Shown in pieces: positions 7,161 to 15,920 of a stretch of 49,246 nucleotides of DNA. The position numbers and the translations under genes are program-made. The notes beneath the pieces were generated by a model. That model had not been told where the DNA came from. It saw nothing but the letters and a program-made list of their open reading frames with translations, and did not search any database. The stretch covers positions 1 to 49,246 of the forward strand of contig JAJYMI010000089.1 of NCBI GenBank assembly GCA_021787125.1. The letters run 5' to 3'. How positions within the stretch are numbered: position 1 is the first letter of the stretch; each line of letters begins with the position of its first letter. The stretch comes from Thermoplasmata archaeon (GTDB lineage: Archaea; Thermoplasmatota; Thermoplasmata; Thermoplasmatales; GCA-001856825).

Positions 7161-9713
7161 ATGCCATACGACTTCAAAGAGAGCGAAAAGAAGTGGAGCA
7201 ACTTCTGGGACGAAGAGCGGATATTCCAGTACAACTTCAATTCCAGTAAACCCACATACAGCATCGACACACCCCCCAGGTACGCCTCTGGCAAGATGCA
7301 CATAGGGCACGCGTTCCACTATTCTCACATAGACATGGTTGCGAAGTATCACAGGATAAAAGGAGAAGAGGTATTCTTTCCCCTCTGTTTTGATGTCAAC
7401 GGTATGCCGATAGAAGTCAACGTGGAGAAGAAGTACGGCATAAAGATGAGGGAGTACGATAGACAGAAGTTTGTCAAACTGTGTGAAGAGTTTGCTGAGG
7501 CAAACATCAATACGATGATCGGTCAGTTCAGATCTCTCGGCATAACCGCAGATCCCTCGCTTTACTTCAAGACGGACTCGGAGATGTACAGAAAGTACAC
7601 TCAGATATCTTTCATTAGGATGTATGAGAAAGGCCTCGCCTACAAGGGGAAGCATCCAGTCAACTGGTGTCCTCGCTGCGAAACCGCGATAGCGGAATCC
7701 GAGATCGTATACGAGGAGAGGGACGTTTTCCTCAACGACATTAAGTTCAAGGGGGACGATGTGGAGCTCGTTATCTCCACCACAAGACCCGAACTGATCC
7801 CTGCCTGCGTTGCCATCGCAGTCAACCCCAGGGACGAGCGGTACGCCGGTTCTGTGGGTAAGAAAGTCAGACTGCCTATATTTGGCAAGACGGTATCGGT
7901 CATAACAGACGAAGACGTCCTGACTGACTTTGGAACGGGTGCAGAGATGGTGTGTTCAGTAGGCGATAAAGCAGATCTGAAGATGATCTACAAGCACTCG
8001 CTGCCATTTCTCAAGAGCATCGATGAGCAGGGAAGATTGACAGAGATAGCTGGAATCTACACCGGTATCCCTGTGAAGGAAGCCAAGAAGAAGATTGTCG
8101 AAGACCTGAAACTGTCAGGGAACTTCGTTTCCAATAAGCAGATCAAGCAAAATGTTGGGACCTGCTGGCGCTGCGGGACACCGTTAGAATTCTTGCAGAA
8201 AGAACAGTGGTTCATCAAATCTATAGATTTCAAGAATGACCTCAAGAAATGGTCAGAGAAATTGGACTGGCACCCGCTTTTCATGAAGAAGAGACTGGAT
8301 GACTGGATTGACTCACTTTCCTGGGACTGGGTGGTTTCCAGGCAGAGATACTTCGCAACTCCCATTCCGGTCTGGGAATGTGAGAATGGCCACCCAGTCG
8401 TAGCCAAGGAAGAACAGTGCTACGTTGACCCACTGATCGATCCTGCACCTACCGCGGAGTGTCCAGTGTGTCACCTGCCGCTGAAGGGATCGGAGGAGGT
8501 ATTTGACACATGGATGGATTCTTCAATCTCACCTCTTTTTAATTCCTTCTATGTCCGTGACGAGAAACTGTTCTCAAATCTCTATCCAATGTCACTTCGT
8601 CCTCAGGGACAGGACATCATAAGGACATGGGCATATTACAGTCTGCTCAGGGGAAATCTGCTGACTGGAGAGAATCCCTGGAAGAACATAATGATAGATG
8701 GAAACATTATGGCACCAGATGGAAGACCTATGCACGCTTCGTGGGGAAACGTGGTGGATCCGAACCTGCTTCTCGACAAGTACGGCGCAGATGCATTCAG
8801 ATATTTCACAGCATCTTGTTCGCTGGGTGAAGATACGGCATTCAGGGAAAGGGACCTGATAAGGGGCCAGAGACTAATGAACAAGATATTCAACCTCGTG
8901 AGTTTCTTGGAATTCTATAGGGGGAAACAAACAGAAAAAGATGAGCTGCGGCCCGCAGATCACTGGATTATGAGACAAATGAATAGCACGATAGAACAGG
9001 TCGGAGAAGCAATGAACAATTTCGAATTCGATCGGGCTATCAGATCTGTGGAATCATTCATCTGGCACGATGTAGCAGATAACTACGTCGAGATCGTAAA
9101 GCATAGAATTAGTGGTTTCAAGACATATGAAACGATCTACCGGGTTCTGCTCACATCCATCACTCTGATGGCTCCTATCTTCCCATTTATCTCCGAGGAT
9201 TCATACCAGAGAATGTTCAGGGTCACTGAAGGGGAAAAGAGCATCTTCGACCTTCAATTCCCCAACAAGGTCTCGTTCAGTGAGGAGGAAGCAGCGAAGG
9301 GAGAGACCACCGTGGAAGCAATCTCTATGATGAGAGACCTGAAGGTGAAGGACAAGATCTCTCTTTCAGAGGAGATCGGGTCAGCATCCATTCTGACCTC
9401 TTCTGAAATAAGGCTCGATGAGGAAGATTTGCGCAGTACAATAAGGGCAGTGAATCTCTCTTTTGAGAAGGGGTCTGTGGAGGAGAGAATAGTATCAATA
9501 AAACTCACCCCAGAGATCTACACACTGCTGAGGGAGAACGCAGAAGTCTTCATTGGGAAGCTTAAGGAAGACCCGTCGCTTCTCGAAGAGCCAAATGTGG
9601 AGTTTGAAGGAAGGAAGATCGAAACAAGCCAAGTGATAGTGACGAGATCGTATTCCATTCAGGGAAGGAACGTGAACTGTGGAAATGGCTTCTGTGTTTC
9701 TATCTCAAAATGA
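7161..9713 (+). CDS. valS: Valyl-tRNA synthetase
   Basis: 850 aa class I synthetase that charges tRNA-Val. The HIGH motif is H47-I-G-H50 in GKMHIGHAFHY. The editing domain follows (TTRPELIPACVAIAVNP), then a zinc-type CWRCG...NVGTCWRCGTP segment, SWDWVVSRQRYFATPIPVW, CPVCHLPL, and FDTWMDSSISPLF with RPQGQDIIRTWAYY, all typical of archaeal ValRS rather than IleRS or LeuRS. The anticodon-binding helical domain with ADNYVEIVKHR follows. The expected KMSKS loop reads GRPMHASWGNVV (about residue 520-530), lacking both lysines; see findings. An AT-rich tttttttaattcaa element lies about 25 bp before the start. Confidence 0.93.
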   Translation: MPYDFKESEKKWSNFWDEERIFQYNFNSSKPTYSIDTPPRYASGKMHIGHAFHYSHIDMVAKYHRIKGEEVFFPLCFDVNGMPIEVNVEKKYGIKMREYDRQKFVKLCEEFAEANINTMIGQFRSLGITADPSLYFKTDSEMYRKYTQISFIRMYEKGLAYKGKHPVNWCPRCETAIAESEIVYEERDVFLNDIKFKGDDVELVISTTRPELIPACVAIAVNPRDERYAGSVGKKVRLPIFGKTVSVITDEDVLTDFGTGAEMVCSVGDKADLKMIYKHSLPFLKSIDEQGRLTEIAGIYTGIPVKEAKKKIVEDLKLSGNFVSNKQIKQNVGTCWRCGTPLEFLQKEQWFIKSIDFKNDLKKWSEKLDWHPLFMKKRLDDWIDSLSWDWVVSRQRYFATPIPVWECENGHPVVAKEEQCYVDPLIDPAPTAECPVCHLPLKGSEEVFDTWMDSSISPLFNSFYVRDEKLFSNLYPMSLRPQGQDIIRTWAYYSLLRGNLLTGENPWKNIMIDGNIMAPDGRPMHASWGNVVDPNLLLDKYGADAFRYFTASCSLGEDTAFRERDLIRGQRLMNKIFNLVSFLEFYRGKQTEKDELRPADHWIMRQMNSTIEQVGEAMNNFEFDRAIRSVESFIWHDVADNYVEIVKHRISGFKTYETIYRVLLTSITLMAPIFPFISEDSYQRMFRVTEGEKSIFDLQFPNKVSFSEEEAAKGETTVEAISMMRDLKVKDKISLSEEIGSASILTSSEIRLDEEDLRSTIRAVNLSFEKGSVEERIVSIKLTPEIYTLLRENAEVFIGKLKEDPSLLEEPNVEFEGRKIETSQVIVTRSYSIQGRNVNCGNGFCVSISK

Positions 9714-9747
9714 CAAATGATTTATTTGAATAAAGGGTACCCATTCA

Positions 9748-10122
9748 GTGGCAAAGAGACCCAGCGACGCCGAACTCATATTCAACATTCTCAACATCCT
9801 TGGGAAGAACGGTGAGATAGTCGGTGAATTAAAGTTCCTCGACTTCCTGAAGAACAGGAAAATTGGCGCATCTCCTAAGAGGTTCAGAAAGATCATTTAC
9901 GAGATTCCTGAAATCGAGGTCTCGGTGAAGTACTCAAGGAAGAAGTTCGAATCCTTGGACAAGTGCCCCGTCTGCAGTTCGAAACTTGCCACGATAAGGG
10001 GGCTCAACCTCGAGGGTAAGAGGAAGATAATCGGATACAGGTGCGAGATATGCGGATACAACTCCACCAGCCACGGGAAACCATATATATATGCGTTCAG
10101 GTTAAAGAATCATGATCTCTGA
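9748..10122 (+). CDS. Zinc-ribbon protein, probable nucleic-acid binder
   Basis: 124 aa, GTG start. The N-terminal two thirds (AELIFNILNILGKNGEIVGELKFLDFL) look like a winged-helix fold. The C-terminal part has two Cys pairs, CPVC and CEIC, about 38 residues apart, as in a treble-clef or zinc-ribbon domain. No named family is recognised. A palindromic TTTATTTGAATAAA (9721-9734) supplies a TATA-like element about 20 bp upstream. It overlaps the next gene by 11 bp, so the two are co-transcribed. A regulatory role is a guess from fold. Confidence 0.65.
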   Translation: MAKRPSDAELIFNILNILGKNGEIVGELKFLDFLKNRKIGASPKRFRKIIYEIPEIEVSVKYSRKKFESLDKCPVCSSKLATIRGLNLEGKRKIIGYRCEICGYNSTSHGKPYIYAFRLKNHDL

Positions 10123-10528
10123 CATAGAAAAGAACTACATCGTAATCAAGCTCGAAAGAGGGGATGATGTTGGAGAATCGATCACTCAGGCACTGGACGA
10201 CTACGGAATATATTCCGGCCTCGTAGAATTTGGGATCGGAATGATCCGTGACCTCGAGATAGGCTACTGGAACGGTAAGGAGTACGAGCGAGTCAAGCTC
10301 CCCGTACCTGGGGAGGTCGTGTCATTTCACGGGAGCGTTTCGTCTAACGATCCGAGGCTTCACATTCACGTATCGGTGGCCCTCAAGGACCACTCAGTTA
10401 AGGGCGGTCACTTCTTTTCCGGTACCGCAGATCCACTGATGGAAGTACACATTCTTCGACTAGAAGAGATAGTCCTCAAGAGAGAACTGAACGCGAAATC
10501 CGGTCTCAATGAGCTGACGTTTGATTGA
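10112..10528 (+). CDS. PPC/DUF296-domain protein
   Basis: 138 aa, matching the PPC (plants and prokaryotes conserved) fold, a trimeric domain found alone in archaea and bacteria. The motif LHIHVSVALKDHSVKGGHFF carries the conserved histidines and GGH that coordinate metal in structures of the family; MEVHILRLEEI follows, as usual. The biochemical role of the prokaryotic stand-alone form is not established. Its start overlaps the end of the zinc-ribbon gene, suggesting translational coupling. Confidence 0.82.
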   Translation: MISDIEKNYIVIKLERGDDVGESITQALDDYGIYSGLVEFGIGMIRDLEIGYWNGKEYERVKLPVPGEVVSFHGSVSSNDPRLHIHVSVALKDHSVKGGHFFSGTADPLMEVHILRLEEIVLKRELNAKSGLNELTFD

Positions 10529-10552
10529 AAGAAATGTATCGCTAGAGCTGCA

Positions 10553-10579
10553 AAGGATATTCCACAAAATCATATCCTT
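10553..10579. terminator. 8-bp hairpin between convergent genes
   Basis: AAGGATAT (10553-10560) and ATATCCTT (10572-10579) are perfect complements with an 11-base loop, midway between the convergent PPC gene (ends 10528) and histidine-phosphatase gene (ends 10637). It could work in both directions. Confidence 0.5.
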
Positions 10580-10636
10580 GTCTTCGGCTGTCCATTCCAG
10601 AATTAATTCGTTTGTGGCCTTGCAGAGTCCGTCAGC

Positions 10637-11212
10637 CTAGTTCGAGAACAGCTTCTTGACCCTGTCCGTGAGCAGGACAGTCCCTATCGAAAGCACTTTT
10701 TCATTCTCGACATCGATTGCCGTCATCGATGCCAACTTTATGTCGATCCCGTAGCTCTCGCGCTCGTTCAATCCGAGGAAGCTAGCCGTAAGGACTCTGA
10801 TGGGGAGGGCGTGACTGACGAGGAGGTAACAGCCATCATAATCATTGAGCGCACTCCTCATGCGTTCGAGCTGGGAATTCCACGTTTCCATTCCCAGGTC
10901 TTCCCTGTTGAGCTTTGGTACCTCGTCAACTCTGTATCCATTGTACGGACCAAGTCCAGACTCTCTTATCTTGTTGTTTTCTGCTACCTTCAATCCAATT
11001 ACTTCCCCGACCGTTCTTGCGGTCTGTTTAGTTCTTAGCAAAGGGCTACACACAATACCATCGAATTTCAGTCCCTTCAGCTGTTCCGCGGAAAAGAGGA
11101 TCTGTTCGACTCCTCTCTCGGTGAGGGGGTACTGATTCATGTCTTCGGAGATTATGCTGTTGACGTTAGCGAAACTCTCTCCATGTCTCATCAAGATCAA
11201 TTTTCTTATCAA
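10637..11212 (-). CDS. Histidine phosphatase superfamily protein (phosphoglycerate mutase-like)
   Basis: 191 aa. The catalytic LMRHGES motif is at residues 8-14, with the second-site CSPLLRTKQTARTV block and LLVSHALPIRVL holding the second catalytic His. It hydrolyses or transfers phosphate through a phospho-His intermediate. It is shorter than cofactor-dependent phosphoglycerate mutases and lacks features to choose a substrate, so a general phosphatase is the safe call. It is transcribed alone; the TATA-like ttattaaattg lies upstream on the minus strand. Confidence 0.85.
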   Translation of the reverse strand: MIRKLILMRHGESFANVNSIISEDMNQYPLTERGVEQILFSAEQLKGLKFDGIVCSPLLRTKQTARTVGEVIGLKVAENNKIRESGLGPYNGYRVDEVPKLNREDLGMETWNSQLERMRSALNDYDGCYLLVSHALPIRVLTASFLGLNERESYGIDIKLASMTAIDVENEKVLSIGTVLLTDRVKKLFSN

Positions 11213-11320
11213 CTAAATCTACCAATCTTTAATCTAACAATTTAATAAGATTTTCTGTACGGATCGAATGGTTCCAGAAAGGAAACCCGTAGAGAACCAA
11301 TTTTCAACAGTAACATTGTC

Positions 11321-11340
11321 CCATCCTTCTCTTCGGATGG
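11321..11340 (-). terminator. Hairpin downstream of thiL
   Basis: CCATCC (11321-11326), eight-base loop, GGATGG (11335-11340), 37 bp past the thiL stop on the minus strand. It is a plausible 3'-end hairpin between tandem genes. Confidence 0.35.
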
Positions 11341-11376
11341 CCGAACTCTCTGATGTTTTAACCTCTTTCTCTAAGT

Positions 11377-12285
11377 TCAGGGATTTTTGTGGAAGTGTTT
11401 CAGTTTAGACCTGAAGTGGTCATATCCGGAATAGTCAGGAGATTTGCCGTTCAGATCTACAACGCCCCTCCCCTTTATGACTCTCCCCACCAGATGATAG
11501 CGGCTGAGTTTGAGTGGAGACGTGAAAAACAGCTCGTATCCTCCGCCCATGGAATAGAGCAAGACTCTTTCTCTCTCGTTACTCGGGTTTTCGGATATGT
11601 CGTGTTCAATCTTGATTCTCACTCCGCTCAGTCGTGAGAGCAGACCTAGAGACTTGTAGACTCCGTCAGAATTGTCGATGCAGGATGTCACTCCAGATCT
11701 GCTAAGGGAGCCAAGCAAATCCAGTCTTGGATTGATATCAAGGATTTCTCGTGACTTTTCTTTCACTCCATCATAATATTCCAGAATTGCCCTCTCATTC
11801 TTTCCGATCTTGGAACTTGCGTAAACAAGATCTCCGGGTCTCGCACCACTTCTCCTGAATTCGCTGCCTTTTTTTGCGGTTCCTATGATCAACCCTGTGA
11901 GTGAGATGCGCTTGGCCTCTTTCAGATCCCCTCCAGAGAATTTCACGTTGTACTTGACCAGCTCATCCCTCATTCCCTTCACCAGTGACCTGACCCACTT
12001 CTCCTCGAGCGTTCTTGGAAAGGAGAATGAGACCATCATCTCCAGTGGTTTTCCATTCTTGGAAGCAATATCGCTTAGGTTGATGTCCACAAGGAATTTA
12101 CCAATGAGTTCTGGATTCCAAGACTTTTCAAAATGGAATCCCTCGTTAATCGTGTCAATTGCAAATAGCAGATAATTACTCCCTTGATCGTAGAAATGAA
12201 CATCCTCATCTTCGTTCCTTACCTTAAAAACGTCCCAGATGCTTTCGATGAGCCTTCTCTCTCCCACGTCCTTTATTTCCATCAC
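11377..12285 (-). CDS. thiL: Thiamine-monophosphate kinase
   Basis: ATP-dependent phosphorylation of thiamine monophosphate to thiamine pyrophosphate. 302 aa, PurM/AIR-synthase-like fold. Visible blocks are VDINLSDIASKNGKPLEMM (metal-binding Asp), VKFSGGDLKEAKRISLTGLIIG, GDLVYASSKIG, NPRLDLL and CIDNSDGVYKSL followed by MGGGYELFF, the usual order in ThiL. The first Met (12285) and second Met (12282) are both possible. It is divergent from the metallophosphoesterase gene with overlapping AT-rich promoter sequence between them. No other thiamine genes are in the window. Confidence 0.88.
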   Translation of the reverse strand: MMEIKDVGERRLIESIWDVFKVRNEDEDVHFYDQGSNYLLFAIDTINEGFHFEKSWNPELIGKFLVDINLSDIASKNGKPLEMMVSFSFPRTLEEKWVRSLVKGMRDELVKYNVKFSGGDLKEAKRISLTGLIIGTAKKGSEFRRSGARPGDLVYASSKIGKNERAILEYYDGVKEKSREILDINPRLDLLGSLSRSGVTSCIDNSDGVYKSLGLLSRLSGVRIKIEHDISENPSNERERVLLYSMGGGYELFFTSPLKLSRYHLVGRVIKGRGVVDLNGKSPDYSGYDHFRSKLKHFHKNP

Positions 12286-12322
12286 AAAGATAATTAGATG
12301 TAGTTAAATAAATTATCAACTA
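12286..12322. promoter_or_regulatory. Compact divergent promoter, thiL / metallophosphoesterase
   Basis: The 37-bp gap is almost all A/T. gataatta (12289-12296) is about 27-34 bp before the plus-strand GTG; aatttattta on the minus strand (12304-12313) is about 19-28 bp before thiL. The two elements cross over each other, so the promoters may compete. Confidence 0.4.
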
Positions 12323-13033
12323 GTGGACGAGATAGAGGTCGAAAACAGCATATTCTTCACAAGATACGGAGCTGCTTTTCTTGAGGACATATCTGCTGTT
12401 GTCGTTTCCGATATTCACCTTGGTTATGAAGACGTTCTGGCAATGAACGGTATTTTTATCCCAAGAGTCCAGTCCCAAATGATCTATGAAACCGTCGACG
12501 TGATAATCGACAGGTACAAACCAGAGAAGTTCATTATAAATGGAGATCTGAAGCACGAATTTTCAAGAAACACCTCTCAAGAGTGGAATGATGTGTACGA
12601 GCTCCTGAAGAGGATAAAAGAGAAATCAGAACCGGTGGTGGTGAAGGGCAACCACGACAACTACGTAGCGAACATAGCCTCAAAGTTGAATCTGAAGACC
12701 TACGACATCTATCACGAAGGTAGATACACGTTCCACCACGGTCACAAGTTATTCGAGTGGGACGATATAGCGATAATAGGAAATGAGCATCCCGCCGTCG
12801 GTCTGCGAGACTCGGTCGATTCGGTTCTGAAGCTGCACTGTTTCCTTTACTTCAAGAAGGAGAGGCTGATAGTTTTGCCAGCCATGTCCATCTATGCCGG
12901 AGGTTCCGACATATTGAAGAACGAAATCTCATCTCCCGTTCTGAAGAAGGTGGAGATGAACGATGGAAGGGTCTATGGGCTGTGGGATGCGTACGGAACC
13001 ATCGATCTCGGAAACGTAGGTGGACTGTTTTGA
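12323..13033 (+). CDS. Metallophosphoesterase (archaeal SbcD-like single-domain family)
   Basis: 236 aa, GTG start. All motifs of calcineurin-like phosphoesterases are present in order: SDIHLGYED, NGDLKHEF, KGNHDNY and HHGHKL, with GNEHPAVGL between the last blocks. This is the short archaeal family resembling the nuclease domain of SbcD/Mre11 but without its accessory domains, so a nuclease role is not proven. Its TGA overlaps the TTG start proposed for dphB, implying coupled translation. Confidence 0.85.
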   Translation: MDEIEVENSIFFTRYGAAFLEDISAVVVSDIHLGYEDVLAMNGIFIPRVQSQMIYETVDVIIDRYKPEKFIINGDLKHEFSRNTSQEWNDVYELLKRIKEKSEPVVVKGNHDNYVANIASKLNLKTYDIYHEGRYTFHHGHKLFEWDDIAIIGNEHPAVGLRDSVDSVLKLHCFLYFKKERLIVLPAMSIYAGGSDILKNEISSPVLKKVEMNDGRVYGLWDAYGTIDLGNVGGLF

Positions 13034-13755
13034 TAGGTTTCATATCTGCCGGTTTTAACCCACCGCTAAGTTTCACGAAAGAAGAGTTGGACTTCCTCGA
13101 AACGTCCGAACTGATCCTCGTCGATACCTACACATCACCTAATTACCTCAAGGAATTTGGGAACAGGAAACTGACTTTTGCTGACAGGGACAGTCTGGAA
13201 AACTACGAATGGATCATGAATGAAAGGAAGAATATTTCAATAGTGATCCCGGGAGACTCGTTTTCCGCTACTACTCACTATGCCATCTACAGAGAGGCCA
13301 TCTTGAGAGGATTAAAAGTAAAGGTATTCCACAACTCGTCCATTTTTCCAACCGCGGCAACTAGGATGGGCCTCCATCTTTACAAGATCGGCCCCGCGGT
13401 CTCCCTGCCCAGGTTCAAGCACAGATTCAGACCCATTTCACCGTACGACAAAATGCTTGAAAACTTCAAGAAGGGGCTCCACACCATTCTCCTTTTAGAC
13501 ACCGAGCCCCCCCTGGAACTAGGAGACGCTATCGATCAACTTCTCTGGATGGAGGAACAGACGAAAGGGGGTCTTTTTGATCGAAACAGGGAGATCGGAG
13601 TCGTATGCAGTCTTGGGACACCGAACGAAAAAATTATTTATGCCAAGATAGAAACTCTCAGAGGGTGGAAGGATGGGGAAGCACCCTTTACAATCGTTGT
13701 GCCCGGAGAGTTACATTTTCAGGAAAAGGAGGCCCTTGATTTATTCAAGCTCTAG
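13030..13755 (+). CDS. dphB: Diphthine synthase
   Basis: AdoMet-dependent methyltransferase of the tetrapyrrole-methylase fold that methylates the precursor of diphthamide on elongation factor 2. Seen: FISAGFNPPLSF at the N terminus, SELILVDTYTSP, VIPGDSFSATTHY, FHNSSIFPTAATRMGLHLYKIGPAVSLP and the C-terminal PFTIVVPGELHFQEKEAL, all diphthine-synthase signatures. The ORF track start (12982) adds 16 residues that lie inside the preceding gene and do not match the family. A TTG at 13030 that overlaps the upstream TGA (TTGA) gives 241 aa and a proper N terminus (MIGFISAGF). Confidence 0.9.
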   Translation: MIGFISAGFNPPLSFTKEELDFLETSELILVDTYTSPNYLKEFGNRKLTFADRDSLENYEWIMNERKNISIVIPGDSFSATTHYAIYREAILRGLKVKVFHNSSIFPTAATRMGLHLYKIGPAVSLPRFKHRFRPISPYDKMLENFKKGLHTILLLDTEPPLELGDAIDQLLWMEEQTKGGLFDRNREIGVVCSLGTPNEKIIYAKIETLRGWKDGEAPFTIVVPGELHFQEKEALDLFKL

Positions 13756-13831
13756 TCAGGTTTTGCTCACTCCAGTAGTCTCATAAAGGTTTATTACTGC
13801 GATGCCATATACGGAGAAAGTAGGTGAAAAG

Positions 13832-14542
13832 ATGCAATCAGCGCAAATGGCATATGATAGGGCTATCACAGTGTTCTCACCGGACGGAAGGTTGTTCCAG
13901 GTAGAGTACGCGAGGGAAGCCGTCAAGAGAGGTACGACTGCCATTGGTATTGTATTTGAGGACGGAGCCATCCTCATGGCAGACAAGAGAATAAAGAGCG
14001 GACTCATCGAGGAGAAGAGTATAGAAAAGATATTCACTATTGACGGCCACATCGGCGCAGCTTCATCTGGCCTGATAGGGGATGCTAGGATATTGATAGA
14101 CCACGCGAGACTCCAGGCCCAGTCTGAGAAGGTCACGTACGGACAAGACATCATAGTAGAGTCTTTGGTTAAGAAGGTCTGTGACCTGTTACAGCAGTAC
14201 ACCCAGTATGGTGGAGTTAGGCCCTTTGGAGCTTCACTCCTGATAACTGGAATAGACGAAACTGGAATAACGTTATACGAGACTGATCCCTCTGGTCTTT
14301 CCACAGGATACAAGGCCGATGCAATCGGATATGGAAGGGATGCAGCGGTTGAGATTCTTGAGAAGGAGTGGAAGAATGGAATGCAACTCAAGGACGCTGC
14401 AGAACTTGGCATTAAGGCACTCAAGGCAGGACTGGAACAGGGACAGGGACTCGGGATGGTCAGCATAGGAGTCATAACCAGGGGTCAAAAATTCAAGATT
14501 CTATCTCTGGAGGAAACTAACAAGTTGATCGGCAGCAAGTGA
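13832..14542 (+). CDS. psmA: Proteasome alpha subunit
   Basis: Outer-ring subunit of the 20S proteasome. The N terminus MQSAQMAYDRAITVFSPDGRLFQVEYAREAVK is the gate-forming alpha-type N terminus and almost identical to T. acidophilum PsmA; QQYTQYGGVRPFGASLL and IGYGRDAAVEILE follow. The ORF track begins ten codons earlier (13802). I prefer 13832 because it matches the known N terminus and is preceded by GGTGA four bases upstream; the extra residues would block the gate geometry. It is the first gene of a long translation/RNA-processing operon, with a TATA-like ggtttatta at 13787-13796. Confidence 0.95.
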   Translation: MQSAQMAYDRAITVFSPDGRLFQVEYAREAVKRGTTAIGIVFEDGAILMADKRIKSGLIEEKSIEKIFTIDGHIGAASSGLIGDARILIDHARLQAQSEKVTYGQDIIVESLVKKVCDLLQQYTQYGGVRPFGASLLITGIDETGITLYETDPSGLSTGYKADAIGYGRDAAVEILEKEWKNGMQLKDAAELGIKALKAGLEQGQGLGMVSIGVITRGQKFKILSLEETNKLIGSK

Positions 14543-14549
14543 AAGACTA

Positions 14550-15245
14550 ATGGTGAAAGTTGAGGACGCTCTTATAGCTAGGTACGAATCAAAGGGTCAC
14601 AGGTTCGAAGTGCTCATCGACCAAAAGTTAGTGGATCTTGTAAAATCTGGAAAGAACGTTAACGTCTCTGACTATATGGCTGCGGACATGATTTTCAAGG
14701 ACAGCAGCAAGGGTGACAGGGCATCAGAGGAAGTGATAAAGGAGGTATTCGGAACGGAAGATTTCCTCACGGTTGTCACTGAGATAGTGAAGAAGGGACA
14801 GGTACAGCTGACAACGGAGCAGAGAAGGAAGATGCTAGAAGAGAAGAGGAGACAGATCGTCGAGATAATCTCGAGGGAATCTATGAACCCCCAGTCTGGG
14901 ACTCCACACCCCCCACAGAGGATAGAGAAGGCAATGGAAGAGGCAAGGGTAAGGGTGGACCCATTCAAGAGTGCCGAGGAGCAGGTCAATGAAGTCCTGA
15001 AGGCGATAAGGGTAATTCTTCCCATTAGGTTCGAGCACGTGAAAATGGAGATAGAGGTCCCAGGGACCGAGTACGGAAAGATCTATGCAGAAATGGCTAA
15101 AATGGGACAGATCATAAAGGAGGATTGGAAGAACAACGGGAATTACAGTGCAGTGCTAGAGATTCCCGCTGGGGTTCAGGATCAACTATACGATTTCCTG
15201 AACAAGAGAACAAAGGGAAACGTGGACATTAAACTGATAAAGTAG
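14550..15245 (+). CDS. sdo1: SBDS/Sdo1 ribosome maturation protein
   Basis: 231 aa, three-domain Shwachman-Bodian-Diamond syndrome protein. The N-terminal domain contains LIARYESKGHRFEVLID and TEDFLTVVTEIVKKGQVQLT followed by EQRRKMLEEKRRQIVEII; the central helical domain has GTPHPPQRIEKAMEEARVRVDPFKSAEEQV; the C-terminal ferredoxin-like domain ends the protein. In eukaryotes it releases eIF6 from the 60S subunit; the archaeal homologue is assumed to act in large-subunit maturation. It lies 7 bp after psmA and just before rrp4, the classic archaeal arrangement. Confidence 0.95.
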   Translation: MVKVEDALIARYESKGHRFEVLIDQKLVDLVKSGKNVNVSDYMAADMIFKDSSKGDRASEEVIKEVFGTEDFLTVVTEIVKKGQVQLTTEQRRKMLEEKRRQIVEIISRESMNPQSGTPHPPQRIEKAMEEARVRVDPFKSAEEQVNEVLKAIRVILPIRFEHVKMEIEVPGTEYGKIYAEMAKMGQIIKEDWKNNGNYSAVLEIPAGVQDQLYDFLNKRTKGNVDIKLIK

Positions 15246-15251
15246 AGGTGG

Positions 15252-15920
15252 ATGTATTTGGATATAGAGAGGAAGATTGTTTTACCAGGAGAAGAGATAA
15301 GCCTGGAAGGAATGAAGCAGGGTAACGGAATTTATCACGACAGCGGTAAGTTTTATTCCTACCAGATGGGTGTATTGCAGACTTACAACAGCTATGCGAA
15401 CGTCATACCACTGTCCGGAAAGTACTATCCTGTAAGAAACGACAGGATAATCGGGAAGGTCATAGACATAGCGCCTTCGTTCTGGATAATGGACATCAGG
15501 GGACCGTATCCGGGATTCCTGCACATAAATGACACGCCGTGGAAGAACCTGGATCAGGATCTCAACAAGATACTCGGAGTCGGCGATACGGTGTTTGCGA
15601 AGGTCAATGAGATTACCGAGTCTAGGCAGATATGGCTGTCCCTCAAGGATGCAGGCTTAAGGAAGCTCGAGGGCGGGCACATAATAATGGTTCAACCGAC
15701 CAAGGTATCAAGGATAATCGGAAAGGGCGGGTCGATGGTGAACACAATCAAGGAGGTTACTGGAGTCAAAATCCAGCTTGGACAGAACGGAGTTGTGTGG
15801 CTTGACGGGTCTGCAGAAAAGGTCATGAAAGTAAGGAACATACTGAAGTTCATAGAGAAGGAAGCTCACACTTCTGGACTGACCGATAGAGTGAAGAAGA
15901 TATTGGAAGAAAACAGGTGA
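15252..15920 (+). CDS. rrp4: Exosome complex RNA-binding protein Rrp4
   Basis: 222 aa cap subunit of the archaeal exosome. It has an N-terminal domain with VLPGEEI, an S1 RNA-binding domain ([24 protein letters not shown] and [13 protein letters not shown]) and a C-terminal KH domain with [19 protein letters not shown] good ribosome-binding site (aggtgg) precedes the ATG. It binds RNA at the entrance of the Rrp41/Rrp42 hexamer. The stop overlaps the rrp41 GTG start (GTGA). Confidence 0.95.
   Translation: MYLDIERKIVLPGEEISLEGMKQGNGIYHDSGKFYSYQMGVLQTYNSYANVIPLSGKYYPVRNDRIIGKVIDIAPSFWIMDIRGPYPGFLHINDTPWKNLDQDLNKILGVGDTVFAKVNEITESRQIWLSLKDAGLRKLEGGHIIMVQPTKVSRIIGKGGSMVNTIKEVTGVKIQLGQNGVVWLDGSAEKVMKVRNILKFIEKEAHTSGLTDRVKKILEENR

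Noticed and set aside
7137-7655. 172-aa minus-strand ORF under valS
   Set aside because: It lies wholly over the well-supported start of valS and has no family resemblance; a shadow ORF.
13802-13831. N-terminal extension of PsmA in the ORF track
   Set aside because: The downstream ATG has a GGTGA ribosome-binding site and matches the gate-forming N terminus of T. acidophilum PsmA.
13756-14475. 239-aa minus-strand ORF over psmA
   Set aside because: Antisense shadow of the proteasome alpha gene, Ser/Pro-rich composition.
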